Source: an uncultured Bacilli bacterium (GTDB taxonomy: Bacteria; Bacillota_I; Bacilli_A; RF39; UBA660). From it: a stretch of 64,000 bases of DNA. This document shows positions 42,503 to 52,005 of the stretch, one piece after another; the stretch's first letter is position 1; each line of letters begins with the position of its first letter. Position numbers and translations under genes: made by a program. Below the pieces are notes generated by a model. That model saw only the letters and a list, made by a program, of their open reading frames with translations. It was not told the origin of the DNA and did no database searches. The stretch is from assembly GCA_934149515.1 (NCBI GenBank), contig CAKPFD010000006.1:16298-80297 (forward strand). Direction: 5' to 3'.

Positions 42503-43122
42503 AAATTACATTTCTCTTCTGCTTCTGTTTTCTTTAAATAATCTGGATTAACAAGATGAGGATCTACACTATCCCAAGATTCAACATGCTGAACAATTTT
42601 TAAAATATCTGGATGATAAGGTACAACAGATAAATCATCAAAAGAATCATTGCTAATGATTGTGAAAGGGCCAACTTCCTTTGCTAGTTCTAATAATTTA
42701 GCAAGTGGAATATATTGTTTTTCCACAATTGATTTCATATTCTTATCATATATCGCACCATATACATATCCACGTCTAGCATCAATTAATGGCAAACGAT
42801 AATCACAATTAGAAACAGAAAGCGCCATTGCTTCTAAAGAAGAAACAGGAACAATTGGTTTCTGCAAAGACCACGCCATTACCTTAGCAATTGTAATACC
42901 AATACGAACCCCAGTAAAAGAACCAGGACCATTGACAACAACAATTCGATCGATATCACTTGGTTGCAATTGCACTTTTTCAAAGTTTTGAACAATAATA
43001 GGTAACGCATCTATCGATAAATTTTGATTCAAGCAGACTTGTGCTTCAACAAGCAATTGATCATCTTGAACTAAACCAGTATATAAATAGTTAGACGATG
43101 TATCAATATAAAGACTAATCAT
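42499..43122 (-). CDS. tsaB: t6A biosynthesis protein TsaB
   Basis: The 207-residue protein has the ASKHA-fold start SLYIDTSSNYLYTGL and VNGPGSFTGVRIGITIAKVMAW, which are typical of TsaB, the TsaD partner without catalytic metal ligands. It overlaps tsaE and rimI by four bases each. Confidence 0.93.
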   Translation of the reverse strand: MISLYIDTSSNYLYTGLVQDDQLLVEAQVCLNQNLSIDALPIIVQNFEKVQLQPSDIDRIVVVNGPGSFTGVRIGITIAKVMAWSLQKPIVPVSSLEAMALSVSNCDYRLPLIDARRGYVYGAIYDKNMKSIVEKQYIPLAKLLELAKEVGPFTIISNDSFDDLSVVPYHPDILKIVQHVESWDSVDPHLVNPDYLKKTEAEEKCNL

Positions 43123-43577
43123 AAAATAGCCTCTACTATATCTTCGTATACTTGTCCATGTGGTGTAATTGTAATGATACGCATATCCTCATCTTCATCA
43201 GAGACTCTAAACTTAATATCTAATCTTTCTTCTGGTAAAGAATCTGCAATCATATCAGCCCACTCGATAATCGTAATACCACCTTTTGCATAGTATTCTT
43301 CTATACCTATATCATCTACATTACCGTCCAAACGATAAACATCCATATGATATAAAGGTAATTCACCACTAGTATACTCTTTAATAATATTAAATGTAGG
43401 AGAAGTAATTTCTTCCTCCACCTCTAAAGCAGAAGCAAATCCCTTAGCAAAAATAGTTTTACCAGATCCTAAATCTCCATTTAAACAGATCACCATATTA
43501 GGAAACTTTTCAGATTCGATATTCTGTGCTAATTCAATTGTGTCTTTTTCACTATAAGACGTTATTTTATAATTCAT
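43119..43577 (-). CDS. tsaE: t6A biosynthesis ATPase TsaE
   Basis: The 152-residue P-loop ATPase has Walker A GDLGSGKTIFAKG, SPTFNIIKEY and HMDVYRLD, and WADMI near the end. It is first in the tsaE-tsaB-rimI operon. Confidence 0.95.
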   Translation of the reverse strand: MNYKITSYSEKDTIELAQNIESEKFPNMVICLNGDLGSGKTIFAKGFASALEVEEEITSPTFNIIKEYTSGELPLYHMDVYRLDGNVDDIGIEEYYAKGGITIIEWADMIADSLPEERLDIKFRVSDEDEDMRIITITPHGQVYEDIVEAIL

Positions 43578-43657
43578 TTTTTCACCTCTATCAACTACCA
43601 GATCATTATATCAAAGTATGAATTATCTTTTCAAGCTATTTTGCAAATCTATTTTTA

Positions 43658-43692
43658 ATAATAAAAAACCGACATATCATATGCCGATTATT
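43658..43692 (-). terminator. Terminator of the second sortase locus
   Basis: On the minus strand CGGCATA, a short loop, TATGTCGG, then TTTTTT; just after the gene at 43699. Confidence 0.8.
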
Positions 43693-43698
43693 ATTCAT

Positions 43699-44193
43699 TT
43701 ATTTTTTCTTAGGAATTACATTTTTGCTATGTTGTAAACTTCTTACTGACTCTTGAAAATTGAATACCTTATTCGCTAAATCACTTAAACTAGATTCATC
43801 CTGATGATCTGCCATCAATTTACCATCTATAAAAAATGAATCAAGATATTGCATTTTCCTTTTACACATTTCATCTTCTATTTCTAATTGCGAATAATCA
43901 TTTTTCAAGCCATCAAAAACATAGCTAAGGACATATTCAAGATTACCATATCTAATAACCTTACCCTCTACGCTTGAAGGAAATTCTTGCTTTAATCTTT
44001 CCAATTCTACAGTAGAAATCAAATCTACTTCTCCTTCATAACAAGGACGATTAAATTGAACTAATTCTCCTTTTGAATTCATCTCAGTACTAGAAACTGG
44101 TTTAAGATAAATAACATAAGCATAATTTGAATCCTTATTAGCCACTTCTTGACTCAATTCTTCCATTCCTAAAAAATTATCTAAATTTGACAT
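43699..44193 (-). CDS. Hypothetical soluble protein
   Basis: The start at 44193 has AGGGGG seven bases upstream. The 164-residue product has no signal peptide or membrane segment and is acidic in the middle and basic at the end (VIPKKK). No family is recognised. It is 34 bases after the membrane-protein gene of the sortase locus and shares the terminator, so it is probably the fourth gene of that operon. Confidence 0.5.
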   Translation of the reverse strand: MSNLDNFLGMEELSQEVANKDSNYAYVIYLKPVSSTEMNSKGELVQFNRPCYEGEVDLISTVELERLKQEFPSSVEGKVIRYGNLEYVLSYVFDGLKNDYSQLEIEDEMCKRKMQYLDSFFIDGKLMADHQDESSLSDLANKVFNFQESVRSLQHSKNVIPKKK

Positions 44194-44227
44194 TTTCATT
44201 CCCCCTAATTTTATACTTCAAATAATT

Positions 44228-45055
44228 TTATAAAGTCTTATATAAATGATTAAATTCTTCTAATGATGACTGTTGCTCTTTTTCCTTTTCATTTTTTAAA
44301 ATTTGAGCCATCATTTTATATTCTTCTAATGTAAATTCTGGTTGAAATGTTGTTTCTTTTTTAATTGGTTCAACATCTTTTAAAATCATATCATTATCAT
44401 TTTTTATGGATTTTTCTACGAAAGTTTTATGATTAAAATCACCGGTTAAACAATAGTTTATAGGTTCTTCTTCAGTATTTTTACGATGACGATTTAAATA
44501 CTTAGAAATTAAACTATAAAAAATCAAAAATAAAACCCATATGACAAAAAGGAACATACTGCATTCAAATAAGCTACGTACTTGATTGCTACGATATAAT
44601 TCTTCGACATTAAAGACATTCAATTTTAATTCGTTAATTAAGGCTAAAACCAAAATAAACAAATAAAGCAAAACACCAAATACAACAGAATTAAGTAATT
44701 TTAACATTGGTGCAATTTTCTTCTGAAACATTGTTTTCCATAAAATGATATTACTGATAATAAACATCAATAAATAAACAATAATTGTTGGAAAATAATA
44801 ACTAATGAACATTTGATTAATTGCATAATCTAATAAACTTGCAAAACTTTTACCATATTGAATGGCAAAAAAGATAAATGCTGCAACATAAATTAGAATA
44901 TAAGCTTTTTTACTTTCTTTTTGATTAGAACGATTCGTTGTTGCAAATAAATATACTAAAAAGCAAATAATAATGAAAGCAATAGCATACAAAGGAGATG
45001 ACGTTATCAACTCCCAAATAAATTTTAATTGTTCAATAATTGATAATGGATTCAA
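44228..45055 (-). CDS. Multi-pass membrane protein of the sortase locus (paralogue of 5047-5658)
   Basis: The 275-residue protein has about six membrane helices in residues 15-185 and a cytoplasmic, charged tail of some 85 residues. The helical part resembles the protein at 5047-5658 (see YYFPTII against FYFPNII, and the last helix pair). Both follow a sortase gene directly. The long tail is present only here. A role as a sortase partner or in substrate presentation is inferred from position. Confidence 0.65.
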   Translation of the reverse strand: MNPLSIIEQLKFIWELITSSPLYAIAFIIICFLVYLFATTNRSNQKESKKAYILIYVAAFIFFAIQYGKSFASLLDYAINQMFISYYFPTIIVYLLMFIISNIILWKTMFQKKIAPMLKLLNSVVFGVLLYLFILVLALINELKLNVFNVEELYRSNQVRSLFECSMFLFVIWVLFLIFYSLISKYLNRHRKNTEEEPINYCLTGDFNHKTFVEKSIKNDNDMILKDVEPIKKETTFQPEFTLEEYKMMAQILKNEKEKEQQSSLEEFNHLYKTL

Positions 45056-45071
45056 CCTTCATCACCCCTTT

Positions 45072-45725
45072 TTATGATACGTGAACCAAATTTGCTATAT
45101 AAACGGTCTGTGTTGTATTATCATAGTTTGTACAAGTTACCAAAGTAAGAGACGTCTTGCTATAATCTCTTTTAATAGCAATAGTACCAGTCTTTGATTC
45201 CTTATAAATACTTGTTATTTGATATGTATACCGTTTACTTTGATAAGTAACAATTGCCTGATCACCAACAGATAATTGATATAAATCATTAAAGAATGCT
45301 TTCCATCCAGTACCTGAATGTCCTGCAATAATCAGATTACCTTTAGAGACATTAGGCATCGTACTACCAGAAATAACTTGAATATTTTTTTCCACTGTAT
45401 TTTCAGGACTTTCTATAGAATAAAATCCCCTATTAAAATTAATCTTAGGAATCTCCAAATAACCTATATAGCCACTTGTTACTTCCTGTGTTACCTGTTC
45501 TTGTTGTTCTTGTGTTTGCTGACTTTCAGTTTCTTCCTGTTCATCAGTTTGAACAACAACTTCATTTTGAAATAGCTTTGTATTCATATAATTAAAAGCC
45601 ATGGAACGTTTCTGTTCAATAAGATGATAAAAAGATAAGAATCCCCCTAGGACAATCATAATTGCTCCTAAAAGAGCGGTTGTACTAGATGGGACTCTTC
45701 TTTTTTTATTGTTCTTTTTTGCCAT
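45072..45725 (-). CDS. Sortase (class C/D-like) with Gln in place of the catalytic Arg
   Basis: The 217-residue protein starts at the ATG at 45725; a TTG at 45737 is too near the AGGA. A signal-anchor lies at about 15-35, followed by a Gln/Glu-rich linker (55-82) and the sortase barrel. His136 is in IIAGHSGTG and Cys198 in TLVTCTNYD. The expected catalytic Arg site reads TTQTVYI (Gln206), and no Arg occurs after the Cys. The start is inside the adhesin gene end, so translation is probably coupled. Confidence 0.85.
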   Translation of the reverse strand: MAKKNNKKRRVPSSTTALLGAIMIVLGGFLSFYHLIEQKRSMAFNYMNTKLFQNEVVVQTDEQEETESQQTQEQQEQVTQEVTSGYIGYLEIPKINFNRGFYSIESPENTVEKNIQVISGSTMPNVSKGNLIIAGHSGTGWKAFFNDLYQLSVGDQAIVTYQSKRYTYQITSIYKESKTGTIAIKRDYSKTSLTLVTCTNYDNTTQTVYIANLVHVS

Positions 45726-47253
45726 TGTAGTAAACAAATCCTACACTAGAAATCAATATGATCGTTCCAAATAAAGTCGGTAACATAGAACTATAACTAT
45801 TAGTTGAAGGTACAGCAACTTCAGGATAATTTTCTACAATCACTTCAGCAGTTGGTGATTCATCACTAATTGTAAATTTATAAACTTCATCCGTTTTCTT
45901 ATAACCATTTGGCGCACTAACTTCTTCGACAGTATAAGTACCATCTTCAAGTTGTGTCAACGTATATTGTTCTTCTGTAGTTGTAAACTCAGCTACTGTT
46001 TCCCCTTTTTCATTCTTCACTACTAATTTAGCACCAGCCAATGCATGTCCAGTTGACTTGTCTATTTTAATAATATTAACTAATTTATCAATCGCTTCAT
46101 TTTCTACTTTAACAGTAACATCACGATTTTTATCATTGATAGTAATTTTTGTACTTTCAGTTTTAATCTTATAACCATTTGGAGCTTTTGTTTCTTTTAA
46201 TGTATATGTTCCATTTGGTAAGTTTTTAATAACATGAGCATTTGTAGTAGATACCCAATTCGTAATTTCTTTTCCTTCACTATCTAATAATACAAAGTTA
46301 GCTCCAGCAAGTGTTGTTCCAGTTTTAGAATCAACTTTTGCTATTGTTACTTTACTAGTAGATATTGAAACTTCTGTTGTAGCAGTTAATGATGTTGTCG
46401 TTGGATATAAAAGACCTTGATATACATTTTGATATTCACTACTAGCAGCTTTATACTCATAAGCCTTTTCTACTACACCGTTTGCTGTAACTGTAATTTT
46501 AATTGTTGTCTTCATTTGATCTACATTAGAAGCTGGAACACGTAATTTAAAAGATTCATTTGTAGCAAATGATGTTTTTACAGCACCACTTGAAGCATCT
46601 GTTACAATAGTTCCTTCTGGTGCTCCGCTAATGCTAACAGTATAATTACCACTAACATTAGTACCATTTACACTAATTGTTTTAGATTCATAATATTTTT
46701 TATCAGATGTTAATTGCATAGTACTATCTGAATTATTAATTGATAATGTTGGTGTTGCATAAGAAGTTACTTTCTTTGCATTTGTTACTAAATTAATAAT
46801 ATGCGGACGTAATCCATAAGGATCAGCACCAGTTTGCTTAAAAGCAGCATTTAAGTTTTTAGATCCTGTTGTTTCATCCAAATACCACCAAATAGCAGCA
46901 CGTGTAATATAAGAATCATAATCATCATTACCAGTAATTTTCTTATTAGGAAAACCATTAGCAAAGATATAAGTAATTCCTGGAGATGCTTCTCCAACTA
47001 ATGTCATTGTTTGACCAACTGGATCTTTTTTAAAGATATCATTACAGAACGCATATCCACCGTTACTTGTCGTAAATTGTGATGGTGCAATATCTGTAAT
47101 ATAGTTTGGTAATTTTGTCATTTTAGAAATAACAAAAGAACTAGGAGCTGATCCTTGTGCCTGTGTTGATGGCATAAAGACAGCTGAACAAATGATAGTA
47201 AGGATAATAGCTAAAGCTATCATACCATTTTTTTTCTTTGTGAATCTCTTCAT
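45706..47253 (-). CDS. Cell-wall adhesin with thioester-like domain and two SpaA domains, VPSTN sorting signal
   Basis: The start at 47253 follows GGGGGGAATAAAAAA, giving 515 residues. A standard signal peptide ends near AQA (about 32). The thioester-like domain has Cys70 (GGYAFCND), but the paired Gln is replaced: YITRAAIWWYLDE has Arg118. A beta region follows, then two SpaA domains: AKVDSKTG...TLKETKAP and IKIDKSTG...TVEEVSAP, each with the Lys and Glu of an isopeptide bond. The end is VAVPSTN, a hydrophobic helix and NGKKEQ. It is the presumed substrate of the next sortase. Confidence 0.86.
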   Translation of the reverse strand: MKRFTKKKNGMIALAIILTIICSAVFMPSTQAQGSAPSSFVISKMTKLPNYITDIAPSQFTTSNGGYAFCNDIFKKDPVGQTMTLVGEASPGITYIFANGFPNKKITGNDDYDSYITRAAIWWYLDETTGSKNLNAAFKQTGADPYGLRPHIINLVTNAKKVTSYATPTLSINNSDSTMQLTSDKKYYESKTISVNGTNVSGNYTVSISGAPEGTIVTDASSGAVKTSFATNESFKLRVPASNVDQMKTTIKITVTANGVVEKAYEYKAASSEYQNVYQGLLYPTTTSLTATTEVSISTSKVTIAKVDSKTGTTLAGANFVLLDSEGKEITNWVSTTNAHVIKNLPNGTYTLKETKAPNGYKIKTESTKITINDKNRDVTVKVENEAIDKLVNIIKIDKSTGHALAGAKLVVKNEKGETVAEFTTTEEQYTLTQLEDGTYTVEEVSAPNGYKKTDEVYKFTISDESPTAEVIVENYPEVAVPSTNSYSSMLPTLFGTIILISSVGFVYYNGKKEQ

Positions 47254-47288
47254 TTTTTTATTCCCCCCAAATCTCAATTTGTGTCCAT

Positions 47289-47317
47289 ATTATACCACAT
47301 TAATTTCTATTTGGCAA
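47289..47317 (-). promoter_or_regulatory. Promoter of the second adhesin-sortase operon
   Basis: TTGCCA, 17 bases, TATAAT on the minus strand. Confidence 0.75.
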
Positions 47318-47352
47318 GGACTTTCACAAAAAATCATCAAATAAGAGCCCAC

Positions 47353-47381
47353 TTTACAAATGAGTACACATGTAGTATAAT
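47353..47381 (+). promoter_or_regulatory. Promoter of the RNase J gene
   Basis: TTTACA, 17 bases, TATAAT; leader of about 47 bases to the ATG. Confidence 0.7.
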
Positions 47382-47434
47382 GTAGTACGGTTAGTTCTTT
47401 CACATTATTAACTAAAAAGGAAGGAGAAAAATAA

Positions 47435-49111
47435 ATGAATCATAAGTCAAATGAAACAAAAATAATTGTTTTAGGCGGCTTAGGTGAAGTAGGAAAAAAT
47501 ATGTATTGCATCATGCACGAAAATGAAATTATCGTCATCGATGCTGGAGTATCCTTTGCTGAAGGAGAATTATTAGGAATTGATTACGTTTTACCTGATT
47601 ATTCATTTTTAAAATTAAACGAATCTAAAATTAAAGCGTTATTTATTACGCATGGACACGAAGATCATATTGGTGCTATACCATTTTTATTACAAAGTGT
47701 CAACATTCCAGCAATCTATGCTCCAAAACAAGCTAAAGAATTAATTTCTTTAAAATTACAAGATAGAAATATACGTTATGACAATTTATATGCCTACGAT
47801 GAAAATACAATTGTGACATTTAAAAATATAAAAGTGGAATTCATAAGAACCACTCATTCCATTCCAGATTCACATGGTATTTGTTTTACAACACCAAATG
47901 GAAAAATTGTAACAACCGGAGACTTTAAATTTGATCTAACACCTATTGGACCTATGGCCGATCTATATAAATTAGCAACATTAGGACACGAAGGTGTCGA
48001 TTTACTAATTAGTGATAGCACTAATGCTTTAAATGAAGGAATGTCTATCAGCGAATCAAGAGTAGATGATACTCTAGCTGAAATTTTCGATACTTATAAA
48101 TACAATAGAATTATTATTGCTACATTTGCTTCTAATATCTATCGCTTAAAACACATTTTTGAATCATGTTATAAACATAATCGAAAAATTTGTGTATTTG
48201 GTAGAAGCATGGAAAATAATATTGATATTTCTATTCGTGGTGGTTATATTAATCACAAAGAATTACTAGTAAGTGCTGAAGTTGCTAATACTTTAAAACC
48301 AGGAGAGGTAACAATTTTATGTACCGGCTCTCAAGGAGAACCTTTAGCGGCTTTATCAAGAATTGCTGAAGGAACACACAAACAAATAAAATTAAGACCA
48401 GATGATATTGTGGTTTTCTCATCAAGTGCTATCCCAGGTAATGCATTAAGCATTTCTAAAACCATTAATAAATTATATTTAAAAGGGGTAAAAGTATTTA
48501 CAAACATGACAATTAATTCTCTTCACACCTCTGGTCATGCTAATCAAGAAGAATTAAAATTAATGATAAGATTATTGAATCCAAAATATTTAATGCCATT
48601 CCATGGTGATTATCGAATGTTAAAACAACATGCCGAACTCGGAATAGATTGTGGTATACCAAAAGAAAATACATTTGTATTAAAAAATGGAGATAGTCTT
48701 ATTCTTAAAAACCATGTAATCACCAAAGGGGAAAGTTATCCAAATAGTGATATTTATGTAGATGGTAGTCGTATTGGTGAAGTTGGCAGTGCTGTTTTGA
48801 AAGATAGAAAAATAATGGCTGGCGATGGAATTTTAGTCGTAATTGCTAATATTGATGTAGAACACAGAAAATTGCTAATCAAACCAAACATCACAACAAG
48901 AGGTTTCGTTCTAGTCAATGAAAATGAAGAATTATTAAAGAAAATTGAAGGATTAGCAACTAAAATTATCAATCAAAAATTGGCTGATAAAAATTGTAGT
49001 TTCAATGATATTAAAGGACAATTAATGATAGAACTAACACCTTATATCATGGAATTAACTGGTAGAAGACCACTTATTTTACCCGTCATATTAAACATAA
49101 AAAGAAACTAA
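47435..49111 (+). CDS. rnj: Ribonuclease J
   Basis: A metallo-beta-lactamase RNase with endo- and 5' exonuclease activity in mRNA turnover. The 558-residue protein has the zinc motif THGHEDHIGAIPFLL, TTGDFKFDLTP, the beta-CASP part with CTGSQGEPLAALSRIA, and HTSGHANQEELKLMI. The length is typical. AAGGAAGGAGAAAAATAA precedes the start. RNase Y is encoded convergently beside it. Confidence 0.94.
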   Translation: MNHKSNETKIIVLGGLGEVGKNMYCIMHENEIIVIDAGVSFAEGELLGIDYVLPDYSFLKLNESKIKALFITHGHEDHIGAIPFLLQSVNIPAIYAPKQAKELISLKLQDRNIRYDNLYAYDENTIVTFKNIKVEFIRTTHSIPDSHGICFTTPNGKIVTTGDFKFDLTPIGPMADLYKLATLGHEGVDLLISDSTNALNEGMSISESRVDDTLAEIFDTYKYNRIIIATFASNIYRLKHIFESCYKHNRKICVFGRSMENNIDISIRGGYINHKELLVSAEVANTLKPGEVTILCTGSQGEPLAALSRIAEGTHKQIKLRPDDIVVFSSSAIPGNALSISKTINKLYLKGVKVFTNMTINSLHTSGHANQEELKLMIRLLNPKYLMPFHGDYRMLKQHAELGIDCGIPKENTFVLKNGDSLILKNHVITKGESYPNSDIYVDGSRIGEVGSAVLKDRKIMAGDGILVVIANIDVEHRKLLIKPNITTRGFVLVNENEELLKKIEGLATKIINQKLADKNCSFNDIKGQLMIELTPYIMELTGRRPLILPVILNIKRN

Positions 49112-49134
49112 ATCAATAGCTTCTTTTTATTTTG
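49099..49134 (+). terminator. Terminator of the RNase J gene
   Basis: AAGAAACTA, a six-base loop, TAGCTTCTT followed by TTTATTTT; overlaps the rnj stop. Confidence 0.6.
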
Positions 49135-50680
49135 CTTCTTCTTGTGCCCTAACCTCGCGAACAACTGTTATCTTAATTGTACCAGGATATTTTAAAGTTT
49201 CTTCTATTTTTTCTTTAATATCTCTAGCTATTTTATGAGCTTGTAAATCATCAATTTTTGTTGGCTCTACAATAACTCGTAACTCTCTACCAGCTTGCAT
49301 CGCATATGCTTTATCAACACCATCAATATCATTAGCAACATTTTCCAACTGATCAAGTCTTTTAATATAATTTTCAAGAGAATCATTTCTAGCACCAGGT
49401 CTAGATGCAGAAAGAGCATCAGCTACGGCAACTAATGTAGAAATAACACTTGTTGCATCTACATCACCATGATGAGAAGCAATAGCATTCAAAACAATTT
49501 TACCTTCCCCATATTTTTTAGCAAGTTCTTCACCAATTGTTACATGACTACCTTCCAATTCATGATCAACTGCCTTACCAATATCATGCAACAAACCAGC
49601 ACGTTTCGCAAGAGCAACATTTTCATGAATTTCTCCAGCCATCAATCCAGCAAGTTGAGCAACTTCTAAAGAATGTTGTAAAGCATTCTGCCCATAACTG
49701 GTTCTAAAATGCAATTTACCAACCAATTCAATTAACTCTGGAACCATTTTTGTAATACCAAGTTCAAATAAAGCCTCATTTCCATATTCCATAATTTGTT
49801 CTTTGGTCTCTTTACAGACCTTATCATATACTTCTTCAATACGTGTTGGATGAATACGACCATCTTTAATTAATGTTTCCAAAGTGACTCTTGCCATCTC
49901 ACGACGTAATGGATCAAAACTTGATAAAACAACCGCCTCTGGAGTATCATCAATAATTAAATCAACACCAGTAACAGCTTCAATCGTTCGAATATTGCGC
50001 CCTTCACGTCCAATAATTCTTCCTTTCATTTCTTCATTTGGTAAACTAACAACAGTTACCGTCTGATCACTAGCAATATCAGCAGCATATTTCTGCATAG
50101 AACTAACGATGTATTCTTTTGCTTTTTTCTCAGATGTCAACTTAGCTTCCACTTCTTGCTCACTAATATAAACAGCAATTTCTCTACTCATCGCATCTTT
50201 TACATGCTCCATGATCATCTTTTTAGCTTTTTCCCTATCAAATCCAGATATTTGTTCTAATAAGGATAACTGTTCTTTTTTTATTTCTTCTACCTTTTGT
50301 TGTTGTTCTTGAATTTCTTTTTGTCTTTGGGTTAATTTTTCTTCCCGGTCATCCAATGTTGCTTCTCTTTTTTGACAAATTTCATCACGTTTATCCAAAC
50401 TACTTTCTCTTTGTAGTAAACGTGTTTCATTTTCTTTTAACTCACTTTTCTTTTCTTTTACTTCTTTATCAAACTCACTCTTAAGTTGATAATTTTTTTC
50501 TTTTGCTTCCATAATAGAATCGCGTTTTAATTTTTCAGCATTTTTTTGTGCATCATCTAACATTTTCGCAATTTTTTTACTAGCAGCACTTTCTTTCAAA
50601 ACACTAACAAGCATTGTTAACCCAAAACCAATGATTAATCCAACAAACAAAAGTAAAATGGCAAACATAATACGTTCCAT
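49127..50680 (-). CDS. rny: Ribonuclease Y
   Basis: The membrane-bound endonuclease that starts mRNA decay. The start at 50680 follows GGAGGTAGAA. The 517-residue protein has an N-terminal membrane helix (5-24), a long coiled coil (about 30-190), KH domain GRIIGREGRNIRTIE and HD domain with HDIGKAVDHE and SHHGDVD. The length is normal. Confidence 0.96.
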   Translation of the reverse strand: MERIMFAILLLFVGLIIGFGLTMLVSVLKESAASKKIAKMLDDAQKNAEKLKRDSIMEAKEKNYQLKSEFDKEVKEKKSELKENETRLLQRESSLDKRDEICQKREATLDDREEKLTQRQKEIQEQQQKVEEIKKEQLSLLEQISGFDREKAKKMIMEHVKDAMSREIAVYISEQEVEAKLTSEKKAKEYIVSSMQKYAADIASDQTVTVVSLPNEEMKGRIIGREGRNIRTIEAVTGVDLIIDDTPEAVVLSSFDPLRREMARVTLETLIKDGRIHPTRIEEVYDKVCKETKEQIMEYGNEALFELGITKMVPELIELVGKLHFRTSYGQNALQHSLEVAQLAGLMAGEIHENVALAKRAGLLHDIGKAVDHELEGSHVTIGEELAKKYGEGKIVLNAIASHHGDVDATSVISTLVAVADALSASRPGARNDSLENYIKRLDQLENVANDIDGVDKAYAMQAGRELRVIVEPTKIDDLQAHKIARDIKEKIEETLKYPGTIKITVVREVRAQEEAK

Positions 50681-50738
50681 TTCTACCTCCATCTAGATAT
50701 ATATTCAAACTCTACTAGTTCAATCATAATCTAATTCT

Positions 50739-50767
50739 ATTGTACGGTTGAAATGAAACATTGTCAA
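50739..50767 (-). promoter_or_regulatory. Promoter of rny
   Basis: TTGACA, 17 bases, TACAAT on the minus strand. Confidence 0.75.
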
Positions 50768-50787
50768 GTGACTTATAAATAGGAAAA

Positions 50788-51813
50788 TCACTTAGCTTCT
50801 GGAAGTGAAATTCCATAATATTCACGCACTTTTTGTTCGATTTCGTTACGCAAATCAACATTATCACGTAATAATAATTTTACATTTTCTTTTCCTTGTC
50901 CTAGTTTTTCTCCATGATAAGAAAACCAAGCACCAGACTTATCAATAATATTTGCTTCACTTGCTAAATCAATCAATTCTCCTTCTTTAGAAACGCCTTC
51001 TCCATACATAATATCAACCACTGCTGTTTTAAAAGGAGGAGCAACTTTATTTTTAACAACTTTTATTGTCGTCTTATTCCCTAAAACTTTATCACCAACT
51101 TTAATTTGTTCATTACGCCTAATATCAAGTCGAATACTAGAGTAAAACTTCAAAGCTCTACCACCAGGAGTTGTTTCAGGATTTCCAAACATGACACCAA
51201 CTTTTTCACGTAATTGGTTAATAAAAATGGCAATGGTATTTGTTTTATTAATTGTACCAGATAACTTACGAAGTGCTTGACTCATCAACCGAGCTTGTAA
51301 ACCAACATGAGTATCTCCCATTTCTCCATCAATTTCAGCCTGCGGCACCAAAGCAGCAACAGAATCAATGACAACAATACTAACCGCTTCACTTCTGACT
51401 AGAGCTTCACAAATTTCAAGTGCTTGTTCACCAGTATCTGGTTGTGACAATAACAACTCATCCGTTTTAACTCCTAAACGTTTTGCATAAACTGGATCTA
51501 AAGCATGTTCAGCATCAATGAAAGCAGCTCTACCCCCTTGTTTTTGTACCTCAGCAATTGCCTGTAAAGCAAATGTTGTTTTTCCACTAGATTCAGGACC
51601 ATAAATTTCAATAATCCTCCCCTTTGGATATCCACCAACACCTAAAGCAATATCAAGTGATAAACATCCGCTTGATACAACATCTAACTTGATATGAGGG
51701 TTTTCCCCAAGACACATAACAGCACCCTTTCCAAATTGCTTTTCAAGGTCTGCTAATACCTGTTCTAAGTTTTTATCTTTACTAATATTTTTTGAATTTG
51801 TTGCTTTACCCAT
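50788..51813 (-). CDS. recA: Recombinase RecA
   Basis: The strand-exchange protein. The start at 51813 follows GGAGGAACGT. The 341-residue protein has Walker A GPESSGKTT, VVIDSVAALVPQAEI, loop L2 region INQLREKVGVMFGNPETTPGGRALKFYSS and the C-terminal domain ending YYGISLPEAK. Its promoter is strong and an SOS-box-like sequence lies upstream. Confidence 0.97.
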   Translation of the reverse strand: MGKATNSKNISKDKNLEQVLADLEKQFGKGAVMCLGENPHIKLDVVSSGCLSLDIALGVGGYPKGRIIEIYGPESSGKTTFALQAIAEVQKQGGRAAFIDAEHALDPVYAKRLGVKTDELLLSQPDTGEQALEICEALVRSEAVSIVVIDSVAALVPQAEIDGEMGDTHVGLQARLMSQALRKLSGTINKTNTIAIFINQLREKVGVMFGNPETTPGGRALKFYSSIRLDIRRNEQIKVGDKVLGNKTTIKVVKNKVAPPFKTAVVDIMYGEGVSKEGELIDLASEANIIDKSGAWFSYHGEKLGQGKENVKLLLRDNVDLRNEIEQKVREYYGISLPEAK

Positions 51814-51844
51814 ACGTTCCTCCACATAAAATAATTATACATTC

Positions 51845-51873
51845 ATTGTAGCGATCGAAAATCAACTTGTCAA
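51845..51873 (-). promoter_or_regulatory. Promoter of recA
   Basis: TTGACA, 17 bases, TACAAT on the minus strand. Confidence 0.8.
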
Positions 51874-51882
51874 GCACAAATT

Positions 51883-51896
51883 CGAACAAAAGTTTG
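51883..51896. promoter_or_regulatory. LexA (SOS) box-like site upstream of recA
   Basis: CGAACAAAAGTTTG differs at one position from CGAAC-N4-GTTCG. It is ten bases upstream of the -35 box, a less usual place than over the promoter. Confidence 0.5.
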
Positions 51897-52005
51897 CTGT
51901 TTTTCTAATTTAATAACAATAATACCGTACAATTTGCAAAAAGGAAAAAGGAAAAGAACAAAATGACAACACAAAAAAAGAAAAAAGCCTTTTTTCAACA
52001 AAGAC

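Noticed and set aside
50762..50800. Rho-independent terminator after recA
   Set aside because: AAGTGA and TCACTT can pair, but the loop is long and no T run follows; the site is also the rny promoter.
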